From: Nematopogon swammerdamellus
Lineage: Eukaryota; Arthropoda; Insecta; Lepidoptera; Adelidae
Direction of reading: 5' to 3'
Assembly (NCBI GenBank): GCA_946902875.1
Contig: OX336340.1
Span: 4,485,739-4,549,738, forward strand
DNA length: 64,000 bases
Shown here: positions 31,194-41,474 of the stretch, in pieces
Position numbering within the stretch: position 1 is the first letter of the stretch
Layout: every line of letters begins with the position of its first letter
Translations under genes and position numbers: made by a program
The notes under the pieces: generated by a model
Told to the model about the DNA's origin: nothing
Databases searched by the model: none
The model's input: the letters and a program-made list of their open reading frames with translations, nothing else

Positions 31194-31837
31194 GTAAGTA
31201 TTTTGTTTAGTAGCATTTTGATTTATTTCTAGTAATTTATTTATTCATATAGTAGGAGGTCATTGATTTAAAATGATATTATTATATTGCCAATAACATT
31301 AGTACGCCGAACAGCGTGGTGTGTATGGCCTAATTCGTATAAGGATAATAGGTACATTGTAGATGATCATTGATCATTAAATTTATTGATCAAACAAAAC
31401 TATCACTGGAAGGTTGCACGCAATGCACGCTTCGATGTGAGAAACTAATTGTGACGCTAACGCATGCATGAATTTGTTCGCATGAATTTGCCGTAGCTAA
31501 ATATCATATCGTTGGTAGCTAGAACGATAAAAGTTGGTAGGTATCATCTTCATTTTATTCCTCACAATAAGACAGCACAAAGACACAGCCCTTAACGCGC
31601 TGAACGGCGCGCTTTCGAGATAGAGTTACACGACAGAAAGAGAAGCGAAATGTAGGCAATTATCGTGGTTAGGCATGCAGCTCTGGGCGAGTCAATTTGT
31701 ACTTTATCGCGTCGTCGCAGAGTAGCTATTTCTTTGTGAGTGTTTGTACAGAGCAGCTTCTGTACGGAGTACTCTTTTCTATTCTGTGCCCATACAAAAA
31801 ACTTGCTAAGAATCGATTACTACTTATATGTCACAAC
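31194..31837. other. no supported exon
   Basis: Presumed intron or spacer downstream of the THAP exon; no recognisable second THAP exon and no known repeat in this part. Confidence 0.3.
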
Positions 31838-31985
31838 ATACGACTCTCAAACATCCAAAGGTTGACTGGGAGAAATCCCTGTAAGGGATAAGTCCGCCTT
31901 TGCCCCTCATGTAAATTACTTATCGTTTGTTACTGTAAAATTTTTTGAAACAATAATGTATTTCTATCTACATATCTATCTACTA
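31838..31985 (+). repeat. LINE 3' tail
   Basis: CAAACATCCAAAGGTTGACTG, GGATAAGTCCGCCTTTGCC, TTACTTATCGTTTGTTACTG. A similar tail is at 56880-57012, and the type C SINE tail has the same GATAAGTCCGC motif. Confidence 0.55.
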
Positions 31986-32150
31986 CATATTCACGCTACT
32001 AAATAATAGATGGCGCCATACATGCGTATCGTGCATAACCTCCATTACCCTAGCGGTACATGTAGGATGGAGTTTTGATCCGATGGTCGTGGGTGCGTAG
32101 GTAAACCTTATCAGATTATTACTGCAATATTGTTAATATAATATAGTCCG

Positions 32151-32290
32151 GAGGTTTCTCTCTTTGGGACCCCACCATCGGTAGCCTAGGCTCGCCCCGC
32201 CGCCGCCGCGGCGGTGGAAACTCCCGTTTGATTTTATATTAATTTTAGGTTTCAATTTAAAAAAAAAGGAAAATTTATATAAAAAGAAAT
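32151..32290 (+). repeat. R1-like LINE 3' end, short copy
   Basis: GTCCGGAGGTTTCTCTCTTTG, GGTAGCCTAGGCTCGCCCCG, a (CCG)n stretch and GTGGAAACTCCCGTTTGA match 4950-5030. Confidence 0.65.
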
Positions 32291-32418
32291 GTGTAAATAA
32301 ATGGATGAAATAATATTTTTGTTGTAATAAGACAGTCGAATCTACGTTCCTGTCTTTTTATTTTTTTAATATCTAAAGTGATAAGTGATAACTCAAAAAA
32401 ACTACTTAAAAAAATATA

Positions 32419-32619
32419 AAAACCGCACTCAAAAAAGTATGAAATAAAAAAAAATCGAACCCTAGAGTTGAAGGCGGTGCTAAAGAAGGCTACACAAATC
32501 ACAAAGGATGTCATCCACTCATGTTTTCTTTTATGCCTAATTTTTGCTTGCTTCAGCACCGCCTTCAACTCTAAGGTTCGATTTTTTTTTATTTCATAAA
32601 TTTTTGAAGGCGGTTTTTT
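32419..32619. repeat. foldback MITE
   Basis: AACCGCACTCAAAAAAGTATG to GAGTTGAAGGCGGTGCTAAAG is inverted as CTTCAGCACCGCCTTCAACTC to TTTTTGAAGGCGGTTTTTT; arms about 66 bp. Confidence 0.75.
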
Positions 32620-32649
32620 AAATAGTTTTTTATTTCACATTTTTTTTAG

Positions 32650-32960
32650 TAATATTTGCTATTAATGTACTCGGCCTCGCTTTCCAATCCGATATTGACC
32701 AAATTAAAATGGGACCACCTCAGGGTTATTCCCTTTCAAACAAAAAATAATTTTCAAAATCGGCCCAGAATTGGCGGAGTAACAAACATCCAAAAAAAGA
32801 AAACATACCGTCAAATTGAGAATCTCCTAGGTCTAAAGTAAATTGCTTGTGAAGACAAATGCAACGAGCCCAAACACGATGGGTTTATCATGTGTAGTAT
32901 AGGAGTTCCTGTGGCCACCTTCCGTCTCCATCATCAGACCAGCTCGATGGTACTCGTACC
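32650..32960 (-). mobile_element. Helitron-like fragment
   Basis: CAACGAGCCCAAACACGATG, AGGAGTTCCTGTGGCCACC and CTCCATCATCAGACCAGCTC are a diverged single unit of the 130-bp array. Upstream, GGGACCACCTCAGGGTTATT and AATTGGCGGAGTAACAAAC are typical of the same repeat class. Orientation is inferred from the coding copy at 17.3 kb. Confidence 0.6.
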
Positions 32961-33343
32961 GTAATATATTAAGCGCATCTGGCCGGTTGGAAAAGATTTC
33001 GAATTTGAATATTTATGAAACAAGGGTCCGAATATGAATCACGATATCGATTCATGTATTTCAATACAATGACAGAGAAAATTTCAAAATATTATCCTAT
33101 TGCGCGTGTGACTTCGTGCCGACCAGTCGTGTTTAACGTTTATGTTTAACTAACCCTCTGTGGTTGCTGAAACTGGAAGTACAGTAAACCAAAAACCTTC
33201 CGGTACTTAATCATGCCTTATTGAATGTAACGCAATCTTGGAGTATCTACATCTCTCGTATACGCTGAAGAAGAACACCTGAAGGCCGCAAGTTTCAAAC
33301 ATAACAAATAAGTCTACCCTTCCCGTACGCTACCTACTGCAAC
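32961..33343. other. no feature seen
   Basis: Possibly the 5' untranslated part of the LINE that follows. Confidence 0.3.
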
Positions 33344-34219
33344 ATGTCGAAAATTATTTGGATCCAAGGTGACGGCGAGATCTACGAGGATGATGCAATT
33401 ACCTGTTCATCATGCAACAAGCACTACCTCTTTGGATGTGCGGGGCTCAGTGAATCCAGGTTCAGGAAAATGAGGCCCAAAACAAAGTTGGACTACAAGG
33501 GACCGTGCTGTTTACTTCCTGATGGTATGGGAACTGAAGCCATCGACATTCATCTCACAAGGCTTGCCGCAAAAACTGTTGGAAAATCATTGACACGAGC
33601 TACGTCAACGTAATCTTTACCCAGCGCTCTACTAAAAGAAGACCCTACTGTAATTAGTGTGAGTTCACAAAAATTTGCGAAAATGCAAGCGGATATATCA
33701 AAAATCTTGGCGAATCAGGAGGAAATCAAGAATGACCTTCTTGAACACAAGGAACTTTACGAGTTTCTCAATGCCAAGTACGATGAATTAGAGAAGAACA
33801 TTACCGAACATAAATCTAAAATTAAGAAACTGGAAAGCGAGGCTTTTGGCGAGGAAGATCGACAGCAGCTACAAAAAATTAAGATTGAAAACGAAGATCT
33901 CAGGCAGGATTTAATCGCAACGTCAGTAGAAATCAAGGGGATACCCATAACTGAAAATGAAAATGTGAAGAGTATCACTGGAAAAGTTTCTGCAGTTATA
34001 AAGAGTACAATACAGACCAACCAGATAGCATCAGTTCTACGCGAAAAGGGGGAAAAACTAACAGAGATAATTGTAAAATTCACATCTGATGAAGCTCGGG
34101 AAAATTATCTAACATGTGCGAAAGAAAAACGAAATCTGAAGTCGCACGACATCATAGTACATCAAGAACCAGCCACCCCAGTCTACATTAAGAAACTTCT
34201 GACACCGAGACGGAAGTAG
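33344..34219 (+). pseudogene. LINE ORF1 with PHD-like finger and coiled coil
   Basis: One frame runs from ATG 33344 to TAG 34217-34219 with a single internal TAA at 33611-33613. The N-terminal ~40 residues (CSSCNKHYLFGCAGLSESRF then GPCC) look like a PHD-type zinc finger. A coiled-coil stretch follows (DLLEHKELYEFLNAKYDELE), then a C-terminal region ending VHQEPATPVYIKKLLTPRRK that resembles the nucleic-acid-binding end of jockey/CR1-like ORF1 proteins. The in-frame stop kills the protein. Confidence 0.7.
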
Positions 34220-35060
34220 AACTAGAAAAAGTAGTTAAAAAACGCCTCAAACATTATCTTGAGACAAAAAAACTTATTGCGTGTAATCAGTTTGGATTTC
34301 GTAAGAACAAATAAACCGAAAATGCTGTTAGATACCTCACAGATCATATCTTCAGAAATCTAGATGATATTGAACGCTGTATCGAATTGTTTCTGGATCT
34401 AGCCAAAGCCTTCGATCCAGTGTGGCTACAAATTCTTCTAAGAAAGATGGAGCGACAATATAACATTAGAGGTCTGCCTCTAGACTAGTTCACGTCTTAT
34501 TTAACGGACAGGTTTCAGAAAGTTCGGATCGGAGAACTGCTGAGCGAGAAGCGCAGTACCTTACTTGGAGTACCACAAAACAGTGTACTGTGTCCCCTGT
34601 TTTTCATTATGTATATTAACGATCTTCGCACACAGCAGTTAGTAGGATACAAGAGTTTTTGCAGCTCCTTCCTGGGAAAATGCCGTAAAACTTGCGGAAA
34701 CTGGAATGTCTACACTCAAAGAATGGCTAGACGAAAACTTGCTAACTCTTAACGTCGATAAGACCAAATTTATCCGTTTCTGTATAAAATCTACCACACT
34801 GCCACAAAAGGAGATCAGTTTGAAAATACATACCTGCAGATATACTAAATCTACGGAAATTTACCATCCCTGTAGCTGACAAAAACTACAAGAAGTAAAA
34901 TGGATTAAATATCTGGGTGTTATAGTGGATTACAGATTATGCTGGGACCAACATAGACTATCTTTAGCGGGAAACATTAGAAAACAAATTTATATATTTA
35001 AAAGTTTGAGAAACATTGCGGATATAGATCTCCTAAAGACTGTATGTACTAAACACTGAA
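34200..35060 (+). pseudogene. LINE RT fragment
   Basis: Starting inside the last codons of ORF1, another frame reads ETEVELEKVVKKRLKHYLET, NQFGFRKNK (stop), FLDLAKAFDPVW (motif A), LLGVPQNSVLCPLFFIMYIN (motif B region, with N for G) and then breaks. The YADD box is not recognisable. EN and the N-terminal half of RT are absent. Stops and frameshifts are numerous. Confidence 0.7.
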
Positions 35061-35517
35061 GCAGGCTTTTTAATTTACAGTATTTTTTAATGGTGAAAAA
35101 AATTTCTGAATGTGACTCTATTTTAATTTCTTATGTCGAGCTAGTTCCATACTGGATAATTATTTTGGAATACAATTTACGTCATTGTATAGGGAATTTA
35201 ATTTTCTAGATACTGAAGCACCATTGTTTGAAAAAAACAAATCCTAATAATTTTTAAACAAACAAAAACTACAAAATTCACTATATAAACGCGCGCACTG
35301 CGCTCGATTGCTCAGCGCCCCCGAATCGAATTTTTGTTTTGCCCTATGAATCCTCTTAAATATTCAGGAGTAATCACCTTGGAAAGCGCGTGTGACAAAA
35401 TAGACAGATGAACGAACGGACGGACGGACGGATGTCTGACAGATTTTATAAGGGTCTCGGCTGGCATCGCTGGGTACGGAAACCCATAGCGGAAACCGAA
35501 AAACGCAGTGACTAAAT
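35061..35517. other. no gene; GGTTTCCG fragment at end
   Basis: AT-rich; from about 35400 (ACGGACGGACGGACGGATG, CGCTGGGTACGGAAACCC) there is a reversed 5' part of the GGTTTCCG-type repeat. Confidence 0.45.
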
Positions 35518-35878
35518 TTTTTTTTAATAGAGACTGACACAGTTCGCTATATCACCTACAACATCCGTGATGTCAGCCCATGCCATCGGGTAAACCAGGT
35601 GCCATGTCAGTGCTTCCCTTCATTTTACGTCGGTTACACTGAACTGGACAGAAAACAAGTACTATTGATATAGCCGTTTCGACCGACGGGACGTTTCCTT
35701 CAGTGTGGTAGTACTAAACCGGGCGGGATAAACCCTACCACCTAGTAAGTTAAGAAGGGAAGGGTCCTACAGTTTTACGTGGAATCCGAACAGTCTCCAA
35801 CGGTCGAGCGGTCACCCATCCAAGTACTGACCGCGCGGCCACCCGCACCACTGACCTACCGACGGAGGGAGGCTGACT
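35518..35878 (-). mobile_element. SINE type A
   Basis: TTAATAGAGACTGACACAG tail, central domain, GGTCACCCATCCAAGTACTG and a shortened head ending GGAGGCTGAC. Confidence 0.75.
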
Positions 35879-36786
35879 AATTCTTCATTGTTGACCGTTC
35901 CATCCTTTCCAAAGAGTGACAGGGTGACCGCGCCTATGTTAGTATATACAGTTAGTATATACCTGCAAACAAAACCAGAAATAATTTGCATAAACAAACA
36001 AGGCTTAACATAATTTGCTTGTTCCACGTACCTATAAGTATAGGCGGTAGGCCTTGGTCAAACAAGATTGCCACAAACGTTATGGTCATTTATCATATCA
36101 GCACGCTGGATTCAACGAACTGGCGCTGTGGTACTAATTCAGTGGCGTATGCAGCGACGACGTATAAAAGGCAAAAGTCAGAATGCATAGGTGAAATACG
36201 CAAAAACATGCAAAAAGTACGGAAATTCCAAAACTGACCAATTGGCACACATTGAAAAAATTAAAAAAATACCAACATAAAATAATATTAAATTTATAAT
36301 AAATATATGAATTTTAAAAAATCTGAGAATGTGTGTAATATTACAATTTTACAATACCACTGATGCAAAGGTCACACAGCACTGAGAAAACTGGCTTGTT
36401 GAAATTTTATTATTGTAACCACGACAGGAGATAAAAATAAAAAAAACAAAAAACGCGTACAAAAATAAAATTATTATCGAGGTAATTAACTATACGTACC
36501 TAAATTCACCTATCTAGACTATCTATCTACCCATCTTTGCTTACATAAGTACCTATTTTTTTATTTTAGTTTTCATGGATAGTCTATTTAGAGGTTTATA
36601 AGAAGTGGTACATAAAATAATTTGGAATTTGAAATTCCTGAATGCTCAACGACCTTGAGGTCGTTGGCGTTTGTCACGGCCTTAAGCGTCCTCGCTGAAC
36701 ATACGGCTCTTAAAATTGTCTCCAGTCCTCCCGGCCTCCAAATCGGTGGTTCCGGAACCGCTGATTGCCGCCGATGTACACCTTTG
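35879..36786. other. no supported gene
   Basis: AT-rich sequence; open stretches have no recognised domain. Confidence 0.3.
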
Positions 36787-36966
36787 TTTCTGGAAACTGT
36801 CACGGTTGGTCATCACCTACTACATCCGTGATGTCAGCCCATAACACCTTTGTGATCCGGGGCCCAATGTCAGTGCTTCCCTTCGGTCGTGCCGGCTACG
36901 CAGAACTGGACGAAAAAACACGAACTATTTATAATTTATAGTCGTTTCGACCGACTTTTCATTAAT
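36787..36966 (-). mobile_element. SINE, 3' half
   Basis: TGGAAACTGTCACGGTTGG, ATCCGTGATGTCAGCCCATA, GACCGACTTTTCATTAAT. The head is missing. Confidence 0.7.
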
Positions 36967-37022
36967 ACTTATTCTAATATTATCTTATTTAATATATTAC
37001 ATCTATTCTATTACCATTTTTT

Positions 37023-37412
37023 TATGTATTCCGGTATAGGTGGCTGAGTCGGAGGGGCCAAAGCACATGCTCCGACCAACCAATATCACCTCCGAGAAGG
37101 TAGGTGCCATACCGGAGACTTCCCTGGATTGCTGGCTATACTGGACTAGAGGAGAACACAACCGAGGCTGCTATGCGGCTATCTTAAATCCAGTACGGTG
37201 GTACCAACCCAGTCGGCTACAATTTTAGCCTACCACCTAGAAGGGGCAAGAGAAGGGACCTACAGTTTTACACCGGTTCCGAACGGTGAAGCAGCAGGTG
37301 TAGGTATGCACGTACATTTTTTCGTCAGAAAAAACTCATTGTTACACGCTGACGGGATTCGAACCTCGGACCTCTCGCATGAGAAGCCGATGCCCAAACC
37401 ACTCGGCCACCC
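37023..37412 (-). mobile_element. SINE type D with tRNA-like head
   Basis: On the minus strand it begins with a tRNA-like head: TGGCCGAGTGG (box A, 37400-37410) and GGTTCGAATCC (box B, 37355-37365). Then come a variant of the shared central domain (CTGTAGGTCCCTTCTCTTGC, CTAGGTGGTAGGC, GTACCACCG), and the tail GGAGGTGATATTGGTTGGTC to CACCTATACCGGAATACATA with poly-A. Pol III transcription is inferred from the two boxes. Confidence 0.8.
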
Positions 37413-37432
37413 ATAGGTATAAAACTATATCC

Positions 37433-37500
37433 AGTGGCGCCCAACCGGTCGATCGCGATCGACCGGTCAATCCCAAGAAGCTTTTAGGTCTAGCGTTGAA
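37433..37500 (+). repeat. hAT-like end with 24-bp perfect palindrome
   Basis: CAGTGGCGCCCA is followed by a perfect 24-bp palindrome at 37444-37467 (ACCGGTCGATCG and its complement). CAGTGG starts are typical of hAT ends; no matching 3' end was found. Confidence 0.5.
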
Positions 37501-37720
37501 AATATGTAGAGTAAAAAGTGACTTGTAGACCCCACCAAAGTATTCATATTTGATGTGACAAACATTTTCCGGGCGGTGTCGTCTTCCACAATGACCGCAA
37601 TAGTAACAAATACAATAATTTAATTACGAATTTCACGCGAGCGAAGCCGCGGGCAAAAGCTAGTACTAATAATAAATCTGTAAGGGATGGTGATGGAGTA
37701 ATCACCAACAAGGATGGTTT

Positions 37721-38108
37721 TGTCAGCCTCGATAGCTCAGTGGTGCAGACAGTCGACTGTCGCTATTGAATGTTAAGCAACGCTGGGTGCGGTCAGTACT
37801 TGGATGGGTGACCGCTGACCGTTGGAGGCTGACCGAGTTTCGGATTCCTCGTAAAACTGTAGGTCCCTTCCCTCCTAATCTTACTTGGTGGTAGGGTTTA
37901 ACCCGCCCGGGTTGGTACCACCGCACTGAATGAAATGTCGGTCTAAACGGCTATGTAAATAGTTTGTGTTTTCCGACCAGTTCAGTGTAGCCGGCACGAT
38001 CAAAGGGGGCAGCACTGACATGGCACCTAGTTCACCCGGTGTTATGGACCGACATCACGGACGTTGTAGGTGATGTAGCCAATCGTGTCAGTTTCCATAA
38101 AAAAAAAA
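37721..38108 (+). mobile_element. SINE type A, full length (reference copy)
   Basis: Order on this strand: GTCAGCCTCGATAGCTCAG (box A-like, TAGCTCAGTGG), CAGTCGACTGTCGC, TTAAGCAACGCTGGG, TACTTGGATGGGTGACCG (5S rRNA box C region), TTGGAGGCTGACCG, GTTTCGGATTCCTCG, the central domain TGTAGGTCCCTTCCC to GTTGGTACCACCGCACTG, then the tail GGACGTTGTAGGTGATGTAG and poly-A. GTCAGCCTC and GAGGCTGAC, on either side of the 5S-like part, are complementary. Confidence 0.85.
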
Positions 38109-38172
38109 GTAAGTTACTTTGTTTTATGAAATACAGCGTTTGTAGACTCTATGTATTATGTATAATACTAAA

Positions 38173-38306
38173 ACTAAATTTTCTCTTGTTCTGTGTGAAG
38201 TAGGTATTGTAAAATCTATTGCACTTCTGTTTATGTTATCTTCTGTCTTGTGTATCTCCGTGTTTTTGTGTGCAATAAAGCATTTCTATTTTATTCTATT
38301 CTATTC
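38173..38306 (+). mobile_element. LINE 3' tail insertion
   Basis: GTTTTTGTGTGCAATAAAGC then (TTCTA)n, flanked by CTAAATT on both sides. The reversed partner copy near 60.2 kb lacks it, which confirms insertion. Confidence 0.65.
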
Positions 38307-38480
38307 TAAATTAAAGATTTTTTTAGAAATCTTTTCTGTATTTATTTATGTATGTTGTTCCATAACTCTTAAAGCGATCATCCGAATTCGATTAAACTTA
38401 GTGCACGCACATTTGATTATACGAGACATAGGATAGGCTAAATAAAATTCACTTCCGATTACGCTAAGATGTAGCTCTAA

Positions 38481-38904
38481 GTGCGGTTGTGAGTGGCTAG
38501 TGGTTGAAATTTTCAGTTATTCTGGCGGATATAACAACTCTCTCTCTCGCTGTCGCGTTTTGAAATATGACAATAATACATCTGTTTGTGAATTCGATTT
38601 TCCCATATTTATATGAAAAAAAAAATTATATTTATATTTCTAAGTCTATTGCCAGCATAGAGTAGCGACATCTCGTAGCTAACGGCTAAGACTCGCAACC
38701 TCCGACGACGCGCTCAAATGAAGTGGTTTATGAAGTTGCTAATACAATCGCACTATGTTGCGGCCATCGGTCATTTTAGTACGTGTAGATCACGTTAGAT
38801 GGCGCTGCCGCTGGGTTCATATTTAGATAAGTAGTATTATATATTAATTTTCACTTTTCGCTTCCATAACAATATTTGTATTCATTCATTACATTATAAA
38901 AAAA
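38481..38904. other. no supported gene
   Basis: Mostly AT-rich; nothing recognised. Confidence 0.3.
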
Positions 38905-39130
38905 TGCACGCTGTATGTCGACAACAGGGTAAGCAGAGTAATCGGTGTTGTGCTGGAAGTACTCTTGTTAATAACAGCACAACACCGACCACCACATTTA
39001 GCAAAGTATTAGACCAAGAAAGATAACTATCAAGCAGCAAGTAAGACACAAAGACCCAACTGCTGCATGACTAAGTGAAAGGGCCGTGCCAAGGTGAAAG
39101 GTGGCTAGCCTGTAGCCCTTTAGCACGGCA
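38905..39130 (+). mobile_element. SINE-like repeat family E
   Basis: CACGCTGTATGTCGACAACA, GGGTAAGCAGAGTAATCGG, ACTATCAAGCAGCAAGTAAG and CCAAGGTGAAAGGTGGCTAG match 52365-52600 and, reversed, 8011-8306. Confidence 0.65.
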
Positions 39131-39411
39131 TCTTGATGATATATTGATAATTGGGAATTTCGGCCGCAGTTAAGTAAGTCACCCATTCCTTAAATTATTA
39201 TTGATTTTATTGTATTTTATCAACCCACAGAACAAGGAACGCGCGCCTGACTCGGGGAAAGACGGGCGTCGATCGCTGTTCTGTGTTGGTCCACTTTTAA
39301 AATGTTTATATATATAGTTTATAGAAAGTTAAGAGATAGCCAGTTAATCACTTTTCGCTAATCTAAATTATTGCTATTTGATTACCTCCTACATTTACAT
39401 TTTATTTTACA

Positions 39412-39612
39412 CAAGCTGTGCCCGCGGCTCCGCCCGCTCTCATATTTCACTTCACTGCTAACCTCATAAGCTATTTAGCGTGATAGTAAGTAGCCTATAG
39501 TTGATGGGAAGAATCAAGCTATCCGTAGAATTTTGTTTTATTAAAATCGGTTTAGTGGTTCTCGAGTTATAAGCGGACAGACAGAAAGCAGACGTTGGAT
39601 TTTATTATAGGT
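39412..39612 (-). mobile_element. Helitron-like element, reversed copy
   Basis: GCTGTGCCCGCGGCTCCGCC, CTCGAGTTATAAGCGGACAG and GTTGGATTTTATTATAGGTA are the reverse complement of 20262-20501. A second end, CTAGCTGTGCCCGCGACTAC, lies at about 39740. Confidence 0.65.
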
Positions 39613-40194
39613 AAGGATTTATGTTTTAGTGTAGATGTAGATAAAAATTAATTTAGTTAGAGTCTACTGTTACCTTCCCTGTACATATTATTTGTATGAA
39701 TGTATGTTTACATATCATTCATATGTATTATATTTGTATACTAGCTGTGCCCGCGACTACGTCCGCGTAGACTTGATCTTTCTCAGCCTGTTATAAAACG
39801 CAACGTGACCCTGTCTGTCCGTTCGTTAGTATGATTCAATTGTTTTGGTGTTTTTTAATTGGGCAGGTTATAGATTTGATTCGACCTACATATGTGAAGC
39901 CGTAACCAATGGTAATTTCTAATCTACAATAACGCTTCTCTGTAAACTATATTAGAAGTAGAATTTCCAGGAACACACAGATATGCACACAGCATATAAA
40001 TTCGGGAAAGTGCCACGTATAGCTGACCGTGCGAAAAGCAACTCAAACTTACGTAGATCTAAGCCTGCTACCCAACCAATGACAGTGGCCAATCTGTAAG
40101 TCACAGCGTCAGGTCACAGCCTTCTCTTAATAATATAATTATTAATTAATACTATTTTACTATGTATTACATGCGTATATATTTATAATAAAAA

Positions 40195-40600
40195 TAATAA
40201 AAAGTAAAAAATTCACGGGTTCCCATAGAAGAAACTAAAAAAAGTGTGAGCGCGCCATCTACCGAAAAGACTATGAAACATTTTAACTAATCATGAATTT
40301 GAACTAATATGAAGCATTTCATAAACACGCCATAGATGGCGTGAGTGGCGCTGACAATGACATGGCGATACGGAACCCTCGGTGCGCGAGTTCGACTCGC
40401 ACTTGGCCGGTTTTCTTATTTTAATTATTTGCTGTTATATCGGCCATAATAAATAACACATATTCTGTGACAATTTCAACGGGCTACCTATTACGGTTCA
40501 AGAGATACAGCCCTCGGACAGACGGACGGACGGACGGACAGACAGACAGACAGACGGCGTAGGTTTAGTAATAGGGTCCCGTATCGGATACGGAACCCTA
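40195..40600. repeat. two GGTTTCCG-type halves in inverted order
   Basis: 40195-40415 is the 3' half on plus (GCCATAGATGGCGTGAGTGG; GTGCGCGAGTTCGACTCGCA). 40418-40600 is the 5' half on minus (ACGGTTCAAGAGATACAGCC; (GGAC/AGAC)n; CGGATACGGAACCCTA). Confidence 0.7.
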
Positions 40601-40614
40601 AAAATGAAATGAAT

Positions 40615-40968
40615 GGGGTTATTCTTTTAATGTACCGTGTGGGGCCGGTACATTAAAAGAATAACCCCACTGCATTTCTCCCCGTACATGTCGTAAAAGG
40701 CGACTAAGGGATAGGACTCCCTTCTTATATTACTAGGTGGTAGGGTTTAACCCGTCCGGGTTGGTACCACCGCACTGAATGAAAGGTCGGTCGAAACGGC
40801 TATGTAAATAGTTTGTGTTTTCTGTCCAGTTCAGTGTAGCCGGCACGACCGAAGGGAAGCGCTGACGTGGCACCAAGTTCACCCGGTGTTATGGGCTGAC
40901 ATCACAGATGTTGTAGGTGATGTAGCCAACCGTGTCAGTTTCAATAAAAAAAAAAAAAAAAAAAAAAT
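40615..40968 (+). mobile_element. SINE type B with inverted 5' extension
   Basis: A full type B copy. Its head is preceded by an inverted copy of the first 23 bases: 40615-40637 and 40646-40668 are perfect reverse complements around an 8-nt loop. Confidence 0.85.
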
Positions 40969-41474
40969 GAAAGTATAAAAGAACTCATAAATCTAATTAC
41001 CAGATAACAGCGCCATCTATCATTCATTAGTTCACTTATTAAATATACAAACAATTTTATCTGAAGACGACAAATTGGTCGAAATATCATAAAAAATATG
41101 TGTTTTTTTATTAAGTAATGTAAATTATAAAAACAGATAAAAACCGCACACACGAAATTTTTCACCCTCAACAGTCTACAGCAGCCGTGTTTATTTTCCA
41201 TGACACAAGAGAAGATCCGCGGGACGCCGCCACCGCCGCGATGCGGGGCTGCGGCGCGGTGGCGTGGTGCTATAAGATATTTTCTAACTAAACTTAAACA
41301 ATTATTATCTTTTGATTCTGTGGGTTGATTTTGATGAAATAAACTCTAAATTAAATTAAATTAAATTAAATATACGTTTAATTCAGGTATAAACCCATAT
41401 CTGTACACAAACAACACATATTATACAGCACACAATTAGAAATAAAAAATAAAATATCAGATCAATTACATCAA

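Larger units (their letters stand above)
37600..38480 (+). mobile_element. Helitron-like repeat, copy 1
   Basis: An end, GCGAAGCCGCGGGCAAAAGC then TAGT, abuts ACTAATAATAAATCTGTAAG. The second element continues after a SINE at 38109 (GTAAGTTACTTTGTTTTATG), is split by a LINE tail, and continues CATCCGAATTCG, GGATAGGCTAAATAAAATTC. The reversed partner is at 59586-60290. Confidence 0.65.

Noticed and set aside
37343..37412. Possible functional tRNA gene on the minus strand
   Set aside because: Boxes A and B are present but the T-stem is mismatched and the sequence runs straight into a SINE body and poly-A.
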